Shown here piece after piece: positions 6,689 to 13,097 of a DNA stretch of 13,097 bases. The notes under the pieces were generated by a model. The model did no database searches. It had not been told where the DNA came from and was given only the letters and a program-made list of their open reading frames with translations. Source of the DNA: Synergistaceae bacterium (lineage in GTDB: Bacteria; Synergistota; Synergistia; Synergistales; Synergistaceae); the NCBI GenBank assembly GCA_012728505.1, contig JAAYEY010000095.1, positions 1 to 13,097 of the forward strand, in the 5' to 3' direction. Made by a program: the position numbers and the translations under genes. Numbering within the stretch: position 1 is the stretch's first letter; each line of letters begins with the position of its first letter.

Positions 6689-8503
6689 TTGGAGGCTAAG
6701 ACAAACGCCGCTCCAATAAAAAAGGAAGGTAAAGAAGGTCTAATTATTTTCGTAAATGGACCTGTAATAAAAGCATCTAATATGCGTAATTTTGCAATGC
6801 GTGAAGTTGTAAACGTCGGTCCTAAAAAACTTATGGGAGAAATAATAAGCATGGATGGCGATGATGCAACTATTCAGGTCTACGAAGACACTCAAGGGCT
6901 CAATATCTATGAATCCGTCACCGGCACAGGTGAACCTCTGTCAATTGAGGTAGGTCCCGGACTGATTGGCAGCTTCTTTGACGGAATAGGAAGACCGCTT
7001 GATTCTCTTCTTGAGACTGAAGGCATGTATATTTCTCCAGGAACCTCAGTCAACATGCTGAGTCGGAAGAAAACCTGGGAGGTTACCCCTATTACAAACG
7101 TAGGCGACCTTGTGACGGGAGGGACCGTTATTGCTACCGTCCAGGAAACTCCCCTTTTGCTTCACAAGATAATGGCTCCGCCTGACATAGAGGGCGAAGT
7201 CACCTGGGTAATCTCAAAAGGCCTACATGATGGCGGAACAATAGTTGCAAAGCTTAAGGATGCGTTTGGTAGAGAAATACCAATACCTATGATACAGAGA
7301 TGGCCGGTAAGAACTCCACGGCCATACAGAGAACGTCTGCTTCCAAACGAACCATTCGTTACCGGCCAGCGGGTCATTGACGGACTCTTCCCCATTGCAA
7401 AAGGCGGTACCGCATGTATTCCCGGAGGTTTTGGGACCGGGAAAACCGTCACTCAGCACCAGCTTGCAAAATGGGGAGATGCTCAGGTGGTCATCTATAT
7501 TGGCTGCGGTGAGCGAGGGAACGAAATGACTGATGTTTTGGAACAGTTCCCCGTACTCGAAGACCCCAGATCGGGAAGACCTCTAATGGAACGTACTATT
7601 TTGATTGCAAATACGTCAAATATGCCTGTTGCTGCACGTGAGGCCTCTATATATACGGGTATCACTATCGGTGAATATTTCCGCGATATGGGATACGACG
7701 TAGCAATAATGGCCGACTCTACATCAAGATGGGCTGAAGCCCTTCGCGAGCTTTCGGGCCGTCTTGAAGAGATACCTGCTGAAGAAGGATTCCCCGCTTA
7801 TCTGCCGAGCAGACTGGCTGAATTCTATGAAAGGGCCGGAAGAGTCGTAACATTGGCCGGTGAAAACGGAAGTATCAGTGTAATAGGAGCTGTATCACCA
7901 CCCGGTGGAGACTTTACAGAACCTGTTACCAGACATACAAAGCGATTTATAAGGTGCTTCTGGGGACTGGATAAAAACCTTGCAAATGCGAGACACTACC
8001 CCGCCATTTCGTGGATAGATTCCTACAGCGAATATGCTGAAGAGGTAAACGGATGGTTTTGCACAAACGTGGAACCCAGATGGGGAGAAATGAGAGATCA
8101 GGTACGCCAAATACTTGCAGAAGATGATAAGGTCCAGCAGGTAATAAAGCTTGTCGGTGAGGACGTTTTACCTGACGACCAGAGACTTGTAGCATTTACA
8201 GCATTCTTGATCAAAAACGGATACCTCCAGCAGAACTCCTTCGGTTCAGACTCATACTCACCTCCGTCAAAAGGATTCGAGATCCTTGATATAATAATGG
8301 ATTTCTACCAAAAATCACTGGCGCTGGTCCGTAAGGGTATCCCGATATCCCTGATAAAAGAAGATGAATCAGTCGACGCAATAACTCACCTTCGTGAACT
8401 TGCACCGGAAGATAAAGAAGGCTTCGCTCTAGTAAGAAAAAGGATAGACACCCACCTCGACAGGGTAGCAACAGAAAGAATGAGAAAGCTTGGAGGTGAG
8501 TAG
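6689..8503 (+). CDS. atpA: V-type ATPase catalytic subunit A
   Basis: The 604-residue protein is the catalytic subunit, of normal length (about 580-600). It has an N-terminal beta-barrel, the V/A-specific 'non-homologous' insert (roughly 115-190, with SRKKTWEVTP and HKIMAPP), then the nucleotide-binding domain. The P-loop is GGFGTGKT (246-253) followed by VTQHQLAKW; most relatives have PFGSGKT, so the Pro-to-Gly and Ser-to-Thr changes are family variation with the key Lys252 and Thr253 kept. The catalytic glutamate is Glu275 in GCGERGNEM. MADSTSRWAEALRE and FPAYLPSRLAEFYERAG follow as expected. The start is TTG at 6689, 7 nt after GGAGGA (6677-6681). An ATG at 6682 opens only a five-residue frame. 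A and B form the A3B3 head. Confidence 0.97.
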   Translation: MEAKTNAAPIKKEGKEGLIIFVNGPVIKASNMRNFAMREVVNVGPKKLMGEIISMDGDDATIQVYEDTQGLNIYESVTGTGEPLSIEVGPGLIGSFFDGIGRPLDSLLETEGMYISPGTSVNMLSRKKTWEVTPITNVGDLVTGGTVIATVQETPLLLHKIMAPPDIEGEVTWVISKGLHDGGTIVAKLKDAFGREIPIPMIQRWPVRTPRPYRERLLPNEPFVTGQRVIDGLFPIAKGGTACIPGGFGTGKTVTQHQLAKWGDAQVVIYIGCGERGNEMTDVLEQFPVLEDPRSGRPLMERTILIANTSNMPVAAREASIYTGITIGEYFRDMGYDVAIMADSTSRWAEALRELSGRLEEIPAEEGFPAYLPSRLAEFYERAGRVVTLAGENGSISVIGAVSPPGGDFTEPVTRHTKRFIRCFWGLDKNLANARHYPAISWIDSYSEYAEEVNGWFCTNVEPRWGEMRDQVRQILAEDDKVQQVIKLVGEDVLPDDQRLVAFTAFLIKNGYLQQNSFGSDSYSPPSKGFEILDIIMDFYQKSLALVRKGIPISLIKEDESVDAITHLRELAPEDKEGFALVRKRIDTHLDRVATERMRKLGGE

Positions 8504-8506
8504 CGG

Positions 8507-9883
8507 ATGGCAAATGCTGAATATATCGGAGTAAAGGATATTGAAGGCCCTTTCGTTCTTGTTGAGAACGTAAGCGGCGTTGGTTACGGAGAGCTTGTTG
8601 AAATCCGTGACAGCAAAGGACGCACTCGTCATGGACAGGTAAAGTCTCTAAGCGAAAAAGCAACACTGGTGCAGGTATTTACCGGCACCGAAGACCTTGT
8701 GCCAAACACTACAAAATTACGTTTTCTTGGTAAACCTCTCGAAATAAGGCTCTCCAAGAATATGTTGGGCCGTACTTTTAACGGTCTTGGAGAACCAAGA
8801 GACGGATCCGGAGAGACATACGGAGGAAAAAAGGTCAACATTAACGGGCTTCCGCTTAATCCAATGGCGCGCCAGTATCCCAAGGACTTTATCAACACAG
8901 GGGTGTCTGCGATAGATACGCTGACTACTCTCATCAGAGGACAGAAACTCCCGATCTTCTCGGGGAACGGACTTCCGCACAATCAGCTTGCTGTGCAGAT
9001 AGCTACCCAAGCGAAGATAATGGGATCTGACGATTTTGCTGTTGTATTTGCAGGAATAGGAATCAAGCACGACGACGCTGCTTATTTCACGCAGGAACTC
9101 TCTGCCAGAGGTCACAGCAATAACATCGTAACGTTCCTCAACCTTGCAGACGATCCAGTCATAGAACGTATAGCTACTCCAAGGATGGCTCTCTCTACCG
9201 CTGAGTATCTTGCCTATGATCTGGGACTCCACGTACTTGTCATAATAACTGACATGACAAGCTACTGCGAGGCTCTCAGGGAAATCGGCGTTGCTGCAGG
9301 AGAAGTACCCAGCCGTAAAGGTTACCCTGCCTACCTTTACAGTGACCTTGCCTCTCTTTATGAAAGGGCCGGAGTCGTAAGAGGTTTAAGTGGAAGCGTT
9401 ACACAGATCCCCATTCTGACGATGCCTAATGACGACATTACTCACCCTATCCCTGACCTAACAGGATTTATTACAGAAGGCCAGATAGTTCTTTCAAGAG
9501 AGCTTGATTCAAGAAACATCTACCCTCCAATAGATATCCTTACCAGCCTTTCTAGACTTATGAAAGACGGTATAGGAAAAGGGTTCACTAGAGAAGACCA
9601 CCCTAGCGTTTCCAGCCAGCTCTTTGCCTCTTACAGCAGAGTCCAGGAAGTTCGCTCTCTTGCCGGAGTTGTCGGCGAAGACGAACTTTCCAAAAATGAC
9701 AAGATGTCATTGGCGTTCGGCAGGCTGTTTGAGGAAAATTTCCTTAAGCAAGGAAAAGAGGAAGAACGTGAAATAGGATATTCACTCGACATGGCCTGGG
9801 AAATTCTAAGCACCCTTCCGCGAGGCGAACTTACAAGAATTTCACTTGCTGACATTCAGGAACACATCAAAAAAATTCAATGA
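8507..9883 (+). CDS. atpB: V-type ATPase regulatory subunit B
   Basis: The 458-residue protein is the non-catalytic nucleotide-binding subunit, of normal length (about 460-470). It lacks a P-loop and instead shows the B-specific [18 protein letters not shown] segment in that place. Other family marks are [31 protein letters not shown] and [21 protein letters not shown], followed by [16 protein letters not shown]. Three copies alternate with A in the head and supply arginines to the catalytic interfaces. GGAGG (8492-8496) precedes the ATG by 10 nt, and only three bases separate it from atpA. It is the last gene of the operon: a terminator follows 26 bp after the stop. In most known operons D comes next; here D is at the front. 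Confidence 0.97.
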   Translation: MANAEYIGVKDIEGPFVLVENVSGVGYGELVEIRDSKGRTRHGQVKSLSEKATLVQVFTGTEDLVPNTTKLRFLGKPLEIRLSKNMLGRTFNGLGEPRDGSGETYGGKKVNINGLPLNPMARQYPKDFINTGVSAIDTLTTLIRGQKLPIFSGNGLPHNQLAVQIATQAKIMGSDDFAVVFAGIGIKHDDAAYFTQELSARGHSNNIVTFLNLADDPVIERIATPRMALSTAEYLAYDLGLHVLVIITDMTSYCEALREIGVAAGEVPSRKGYPAYLYSDLASLYERAGVVRGLSGSVTQIPILTMPNDDITHPIPDLTGFITEGQIVLSRELDSRNIYPPIDILTSLSRLMKDGIGKGFTREDHPSVSSQLFASYSRVQEVRSLAGVVGEDELSKNDKMSLAFGRLFEENFLKQGKEEEREIGYSLDMAWEILSTLPRGELTRISLADIQEHIKKIQ

Positions 9884-9909
9884 TTAACCTTTATCTTGAA
9901 AACTCAAAA

Positions 9910-9948
9910 AAGAAGCCCGGAGTGAATTTCCTCCCGGCTTCTTTTTTT
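9910..9948. terminator. Bidirectional intrinsic terminator between convergent atpB and MOSC gene
   Basis: The arms 9910-9922 and 9931-9943 form a 13-position stem with one C:C mismatch and an 8-nt loop. On the plus strand a run of seven T (9942-9948) follows, so transcription of the ATPase operon should stop here. Six A at 9906-9911 give a T run on the other strand, so the same hairpin can end the leftward MOSC transcript, whose stop codon is 35 bp away. The convergent arrangement supports this double use. Confidence 0.88.
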
Positions 9949-9983
9949 ATCAGACCAAATTTAGGCACAGCCTAAAAAACGAT

Positions 9984-10427
9984 CTAACTCTCTATCTGCG
10001 CTTTATCACCTTTTTTAACTGTTCCTCCCGATATTACTCTGCAGAAAAGACCCTCTGAAGGAAGGAGACTGACTCCAAATGTCCTGCTTACTATGCTGGG
10101 ATGATCCTCTTTGCCTATCTGAGTAACTTCTATGAGGACTTCTTTTCCGAACCTTATCTTACTTCCAACAGAAAGAAGCGAAAGATTAAGCCCCTCCGTC
10201 AAAATGTTCTCTGCAAAATCTCCCGGTCCCATTTTCAGCCCTTTATCAAGGTTAACTTTTTGTAAACTCTCAAAACTAAGACAGGTCACCTGGCGGCCCC
10301 AATCTCCTGCATGCCCGTCATTTTCAATACCATAGTCCGCTTTGAAAGACGCTTCGGTCACCTCTTTTTTAAGCTGCCCTCTTTCAGGGCTTATTGAAAT
10401 CGAGTAGACTCTTCCTTTTTCTCCCAT
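9984..10427 (-). CDS. Small MOSC-domain protein (COG2258-like), lacking the usual cysteines
   Basis: The 147-residue protein is one MOSC domain. It shows GIENDGHAG (33-41), RQVTCLSFES (45-54), PGDFAENI (68-75), L.VGSKIRFG (86-94), TQIGK (102-106) and GL F.RV ISGG (126-135). MOSC domains act in molybdenum-cofactor-related sulfur or N-oxide chemistry, as in molybdenum cofactor sulfurase and YiiM, and the short stand-alone members often accompany moa/mog genes. Here the family's ECH cysteine is Asp108 and the Cys before the MP-REG-type turn is Ser120, so the sulfur-carrying role may be lost. I preferred the ATG at 10427; frame-compatible GTG codons at 10436 and 10451 would add 3 or 8 residues, and upstream GGAGAGG could serve any of them. 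No Moco genes are in the window. It may share the mscL transcript. Confidence 0.85.
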   Translation of the reverse strand: MGEKGRVYSISISPERGQLKKEVTEASFKADYGIENDGHAGDWGRQVTCLSFESLQKVNLDKGLKMGPGDFAENILTEGLNLSLLSVGSKIRFGKEVLIEVTQIGKEDHPSIVSRTFGVSLLPSEGLFCRVISGGTVKKGDKAQIES

Positions 10428-10505
10428 TAATCTCACTTCCTCTCCACTCACAACTGGCTAAAAGATTTTCAGTAAAAAATTTTTATTTAAATCTGCATAG
10501 CGGTT

Positions 10506-10943
10506 CTATAGTTGAGAGGTGCAGTGGGGACATCTTGTGGCGTTGTCGTCAATTTCCGAAAAGCAGTAAGGACATTTTCGTGTAACTACAGGCGCCGGTT
10601 CTGGTGCAGGAGGTAGAAGTTTACTTACACAACGAATAACCCAAAATATTGCCCCCAGCTGAATAAGGAAGCTGATTATCGCATTGATAAAAAGACCGTA
10701 AGCGATTACCGGCAAACCTGCTTCAGTAGCTACGGCAAGGGTGGCGGCGGGCGTACTAGAAAGGTTGATGAATAAATTTGAAAAATCTACTCCACCCATC
10801 AAAAGACCTATAGGAGGCATAAGAATATCAGTTACCAGTGAAGCTATGATCTTACCAAAGGCCGCGCCTATAATCACACCTACCGCTAGGTCTAAAACGT
10901 TCCCGCGCATTGCAAATTTCTTAAAATCGGCCATTACTGACAT
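10506..10943 (-). CDS. mscL: Large-conductance mechanosensitive channel MscL with C-terminal zinc-ribbon-like tail
   Basis: The 145-residue protein is a typical MscL: N-terminal amphipathic helix, then FKKFAMRGNVLDLAVGVIIG into the first, pore-lining helix (about 17-45), LMPPIGLL, a periplasmic loop (about 50-77), and a second helix (about 80-106) containing YGLFINAIISFLI. It opens under membrane tension to release solutes during osmotic downshock. After a Pro-rich linker (PPAPEPAP) the cytoplasmic end carries Cys124, Cys127, Cys138 and Cys141 as CPYC and CPHC, a likely zinc-binding ribbon in place of the plain charged helix of E. coli MscL; similar tails occur in other bacterial MscL proteins. 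The start at 10943 is supported by AGGAGG (plus 10951-10956) at good spacing; ATG three codons later is less well placed. It has its own promoter. Confidence 0.95.
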   Translation of the reverse strand: MSVMADFKKFAMRGNVLDLAVGVIIGAAFGKIIASLVTDILMPPIGLLMGGVDFSNLFINLSSTPAATLAVATEAGLPVIAYGLFINAIISFLIQLGAIFWVIRCVSKLLPPAPEPAPVVTRKCPYCFSEIDDNATRCPHCTSQL

Positions 10944-10972
10944 GAAAATCCCTCCTAATCATTTATGAAACA

Positions 10973-11000
10973 ATTATAGTTTAAAGTTAGAAATTAACAA
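10973..11000 (-). promoter_or_regulatory. Candidate sigma-70-type promoter of mscL
   Basis: Read on the minus strand, TTGTTA (plus 10995-11000) and a perfect TATAAT (plus 10973-10978) are separated by 16 bp. Transcription would begin about 20 bp before the mscL Shine-Dalgarno site. The promoter lies in the 82-bp gap after the ABC transporter operon, where I see no terminator hairpin, so read-through from upstream is also possible. Confidence 0.6.
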
Positions 11001-11025
11001 ACCGTAAATAAGAGAATCCTGTATA

Positions 11026-11814
11026 TCAGGCCGTGAGTTTAGCTAGACTAGGAACCGAACTTATCAGCTTTGTTGTATAGGAATCGTCTGGATTATTGAG
11101 TATCTTTTCAGATGTTCCTTCTTCACACAAGAGGCCCTCTTTCATTACCATTATCCTCTTTGCGGCTCTTCCTGCTAGGAGAAGGTCATGTGTTACGAAA
11201 ATCATTGCGGTTCCCGAGGCTACGTGTTTTGCCAGAATATCTATTACCTCTCCCCGTGTTGAAGCGTCTTGCATCGACGTAGGCTCGTCGCATAATAATA
11301 TCTCGGGAGAGAGCATGAGCGCCCGCGCTATCTGTACTCTCTGCCTCTGACCTCCAGAAAGCACCACTGCCCGTGACCTTAGTATTCTTTCATCCTTAAG
11401 TCCAAGCGATTCAAGCAGCTCTGTAGCTCTCTTTCTAATCTCATCTCTCCCCATATCCAGTCCGGCAATTAATGCCGGTTCGGAGACGGCCTCGAGCGCT
11501 GTAAGCCCAGGGGGTATCGCTCCGTATGGGTCTTGCTGTACGTATCCGCATTTTTGCCTCAGCTTTGCCAGTTCGTCCAAAGAGAGCAGAGAGATATCCT
11601 TTCCAAAAAGGATAACACTGCCTTTTTGGGGCTTAACTAATCCTGCAAGGGCACGGAGCAGTGTGGTTTTACCGCTGCCCGATCCTCCCACCACCGCAAG
11701 AGTCTCTCCGGGAAGCAGGGAGATAGATATATCTTTGACTGCATCGTGGATATGACCCTTTTTAGATTTGAAACTTACCGTCAGCTCAGCTGCTTCAATA
11801 ACTTTGCTATCCAT
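11026..11814 (-). CDS. ABC importer ATPase, second of a Dpp/Nik-type pair
   Basis: The 262-residue protein is an ABC ATPase with Walker A GGSGSGKT (43-50), a Q-loop in YVQQDPYG (91-98), signature LSGGQRQRV (152-160), Walker B ILLCDE (172-177) and switch His209. It energises uptake through the permease pair encoded upstream. It is short, like NikE (about 268 residues), and lacks the C-terminal extension of OppF/DppF. The D-loop region reads SMQD instead of the common SALD. I chose ATG 11814, which has AGAGG 9-10 nt upstream and overlaps the end of the preceding ATPase by 8 bp; the frame is open up to 11913, but those extra residues fall inside the neighbour gene, look unlike an ABC domain start, and ATG 11823 sits directly on the ribosome-binding site. 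Substrate (peptide, nickel or other metal complex) cannot be told. Confidence 0.93.
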   Translation of the reverse strand: MDSKVIEAAELTVSFKSKKGHIHDAVKDISISLLPGETLAVVGGSGSGKTTLLRALAGLVKPQKGSVILFGKDISLLSLDELAKLRQKCGYVQQDPYGAIPPGLTALEAVSEPALIAGLDMGRDEIRKRATELLESLGLKDERILRSRAVVLSGGQRQRVQIARALMLSPEILLCDEPTSMQDASTRGEVIDILAKHVASGTAMIFVTHDLLLAGRAAKRIMVMKEGLLCEEGTSEKILNNPDDSYTTKLISSVPSLAKLTA

Positions 11815-12592
11815 TATTTTCATTCCTCTGCCAAAACATAGCTTTGACCAGTTCCTTCGTATGAGGATGACGTGGAGAATTAACGATATCGTAAGGCTTC
11901 CCCGTCTCCACAATTATGCCGTCTTTCATAACAACAAGCTTGTCACAGACCATTGCAGCCAAAGGAAGGTCATGGGTAACAAGGATAATAGAAAGATTTT
12001 TGCTCTTTCTAAATTTAGAAAGCAATTCGAGTACTTCAGCCTGAATTATCACATCCAGAGCGGTCGTAGGCTCATCCGCAAGAAGAAGTGCGGGAGAACA
12101 TGCCAGTGCAAGTGCTATCGCTGCACGTTGTTTCTGACCTCCAGAAAGTTCATGGGGATACCTTTCTTTTATAGCGGCATCCAAGCCAACTTCGTTTAGA
12201 AGACGAGTTATCTCTTTTTCAGCTTCTTCTCCATACTTGTTTGAGTGAACTTTCAGAACTTCTTCTATATGATTTTTGATCTTCATGACAGGTGTGAAAG
12301 AATTCTGAGCGCTCTGAGGAACGAGAGCTATCTCTTTCCATCTAAGATTTCTTTTTTCATTATCAGACATACTTAAAATATCGGAACCGTTATAGAGAAT
12401 TTCACCGCTTATTTCGGTCCTCACGGGTAGAAGTCCAAGGACAGCCATTATCAGAGTGCTCTTACCGCTTCCCGATTCCCCAACCAGGCCGGTAAAAGTA
12501 CCTTTTTCAATATGCAACGAGACATTTTTCACAGCATCCGTGACAGTACCCCTTGAGTTATAACTGACAGAAAGATTCTTGATATCAAGCAT
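11807..12592 (-). CDS. ABC importer ATPase, first of a Dpp/Nik-type pair
   Basis: The 261-residue protein has Walker A GESGSGKS (38-45), Q-loop Gln93 in VPQSAQNSFTP, signature LSGGQKQR (149-156), Walker B ALLLADE (168-174), a standard TALD D-loop, and switch His207. The QNSF.P stretch after the Q-loop is typical of the D-type ATPases (OppD, DppD, NikD) of the peptide/nickel importer family. At this length it resembles NikD (about 254) and lacks the cysteine-containing C-terminal extension of OppD/DppD (about 320-330). ATG 12592 follows GGAAG at 8 nt and overlaps the permease stop by 8 bp; an in-frame TTG at 12607 would add five residues but would overlap the Shine-Dalgarno site. The same 8-bp overlap recurs at its 3' end, so the three genes look translationally coupled. 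Confidence 0.94.
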   Translation of the reverse strand: MLDIKNLSVSYNSRGTVTDAVKNVSLHIEKGTFTGLVGESGSGKSTLIMAVLGLLPVRTEISGEILYNGSDILSMSDNEKRNLRWKEIALVPQSAQNSFTPVMKIKNHIEEVLKVHSNKYGEEAEKEITRLLNEVGLDAAIKERYPHELSGGQKQRAAIALALACSPALLLADEPTTALDVIIQAEVLELLSKFRKSKNLSIILVTHDLPLAAMVCDKLVVMKDGIIVETGKPYDIVNSPRHPHTKELVKAMFWQRNENNG

Positions 12593-13097
12593 TTTTTTCG
12601 CTTCCAAGTCTTGGGTCTATTTTTTCTTCAAGGTAACGGCCAATATCCATAAAGATAAGGCATAAAGCGACTATGCCGAGCCCGGGAGGTAGGAGAAGCC
12701 ACCATGCGCCTTCTGTGAAAGCGCCAAAGGAATGAGCTTCATGTAGCATCCGCCCCCAGGATATAAGCCTTGGATCAGAAAGTCCTAAGAAAGCCAGTCC
12801 TGCCTCTGCGAGGATAGCACCTGGAACTCCTAACGCTACATTGGCCAGTAGTATAGGAGCCGCTTCAGGAACAAGATGACGGCGAATAATATATCGGCGT
12901 TTTGCCCCAAGAGCCCTCAGTCCCTCTATCCATGGACTTTCTCTTACTGTAAGTACGAGAGCTCTGACGGAACGAGCCGTACCCATCCACGAAAAAATCG
13001 AGAGTATCAGCACCAGCTGCCATAATCCCTTGCCCCATACACCTGCAAGAACCATCATTATTGGAAGGGTAGGTATCGAGAGCAGTATGTCGACTAT
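12585..13097 (-). CDS. ABC importer permease, DppC/NikC/OppC type, N-terminus beyond the window
   Basis: The reverse strand is open from the right edge to the TGA at 12585-12587; 170 codons are visible and the N-terminal part, usually about 100 residues with the first helices, is missing. The visible part is the BPD_transp_1 core: IVDILLSIPTLP at the edge, then several hydrophobic helices and the EAA loop EGLRALGAKRRYIIRRHLVP (fragment residues 58-77), which docks onto the ATPases. The segment LAEAGLAFLGLSDP.LISWG after it is highly typical of the DppC/OppC/NikC family. The protein ends RYLEEKIDPRLGS, again as in that family. The partner permease (DppB-type) and the substrate-binding protein are expected upstream, outside the window, so substrate cannot be inferred. 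Confidence 0.93.
   Translation of the reverse strand: MVDILLSIPTLPIMMVLAGVWGKGLWQLVLILSIFSWMGTARSVRALVLTVRESPWIEGLRALGAKRRYIIRRHLVPEAAPILLANVALGVPGAILAEAGLAFLGLSDPRLISWGRMLHEAHSFGAFTEGAWWLLLPPGLGIVALCLIFMDIGRYLEEKIDPRLGSEKNA

Noticed and set aside
8211..9232. Minus-strand open frames of 151 and 171 codons (8211-8666 and 8717-9232)
   Set aside because: They are antisense to conserved parts of atpA and atpB and their products lack any family pattern; codon bias of the real genes keeps these frames open.
10428..10505. Terminator or promoter between mscL and the MOSC gene
   Set aside because: The stretch is AT-rich with A and T runs and short palindromes such as CTATAG, but no GC-rich stem followed by T and no convincing -35/-10 pair, so no call was made.
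11815..11913. Longer N-terminus for the second ABC ATPase
   Set aside because: The added 33 residues lie inside the upstream ATPase gene and do not resemble an ABC domain; ATG 11814 has the better-spaced AGAGG and an 8-bp overlap like its neighbour.
1..13097. CRISPR array, transposase, insertion-sequence ends, tRNA or rRNA genes
   Set aside because: No regularly spaced repeats, transposase-like frames, terminal inverted repeats or cloverleaf sequences were seen by eye; the intergenic gaps are all under 200 bp.

Overview
The window carries a complete nine-gene V-type (A/V-type) ATPase operon, flanked by three unrelated minus-strand blocks that look like ordinary housekeeping or transport genes. 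A bacterium is indicated by the Shine-Dalgarno sites, a bacterial MscL and a Dpp/Nik-type ABC importer. The V-type ATPase, an archaeal-type CobT homologue and the moderate, slightly AT-leaning base composition would fit a Synergistota-like anaerobe, or less likely a clostridial relative. That assignment is inference from gene content, not from a phylogenetic marker.

Layout. (1) Positions 1-987, minus: a nearly complete gene of the archaeal-type nicotinate-nucleotide phosphoribosyltransferase family (TIGR00303/UPF0284-like), cut by the left edge near its C-terminus. (2) Positions 988-1180: a divergent intergenic region with weak promoter-like sites for both sides. (3) Positions 1181-9883, plus: the ATPase genes in the order D, H(G), C, I, K, F, E, A, B. 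They are tightly packed, with overlaps or gaps of a few bases, except for an 83-bp AT-rich gap before the proteolipid gene K. The operon ends at a good intrinsic terminator at 9910-9948 that can work in both directions. (4) Positions 9984-10427, minus: a small MOSC-domain protein lacking the two cysteines usual for its family. (5) Positions 10506-10943, minus: mscL with a C-terminal CxxC...CxxC ribbon and a recognisable promoter at 10973-11000. (6) Positions 11026-13097, minus: the end of a peptide/nickel-type ABC importer operon, with two short ATPases and the C-terminal part of a DppC/NikC-type permease that runs off the right edge.

How the genes work together. A and B form the catalytic/regulatory hexamer. 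D and F form the central rotor shaft, and C couples it to the K ring. I is the membrane stator carrying the essential arginine, and E with H forms the peripheral stalk. All core parts of a bacterial V/A-type rotary ATPase are present and appear intact. The residues visible in K do not reproduce the Na+ site known from Enterococcus hirae NtpK, so proton coupling is the likelier reading. The most interesting detail is the N-terminal region of K, which reads as a signal-peptide-like leader that could be removed to leave a 79-residue, 8-kDa-type c subunit, as in Thermus.

I did not find a convincing undescribed system, CRISPR array, mobile element, tRNA or rRNA in the window. The findings are details of known families.
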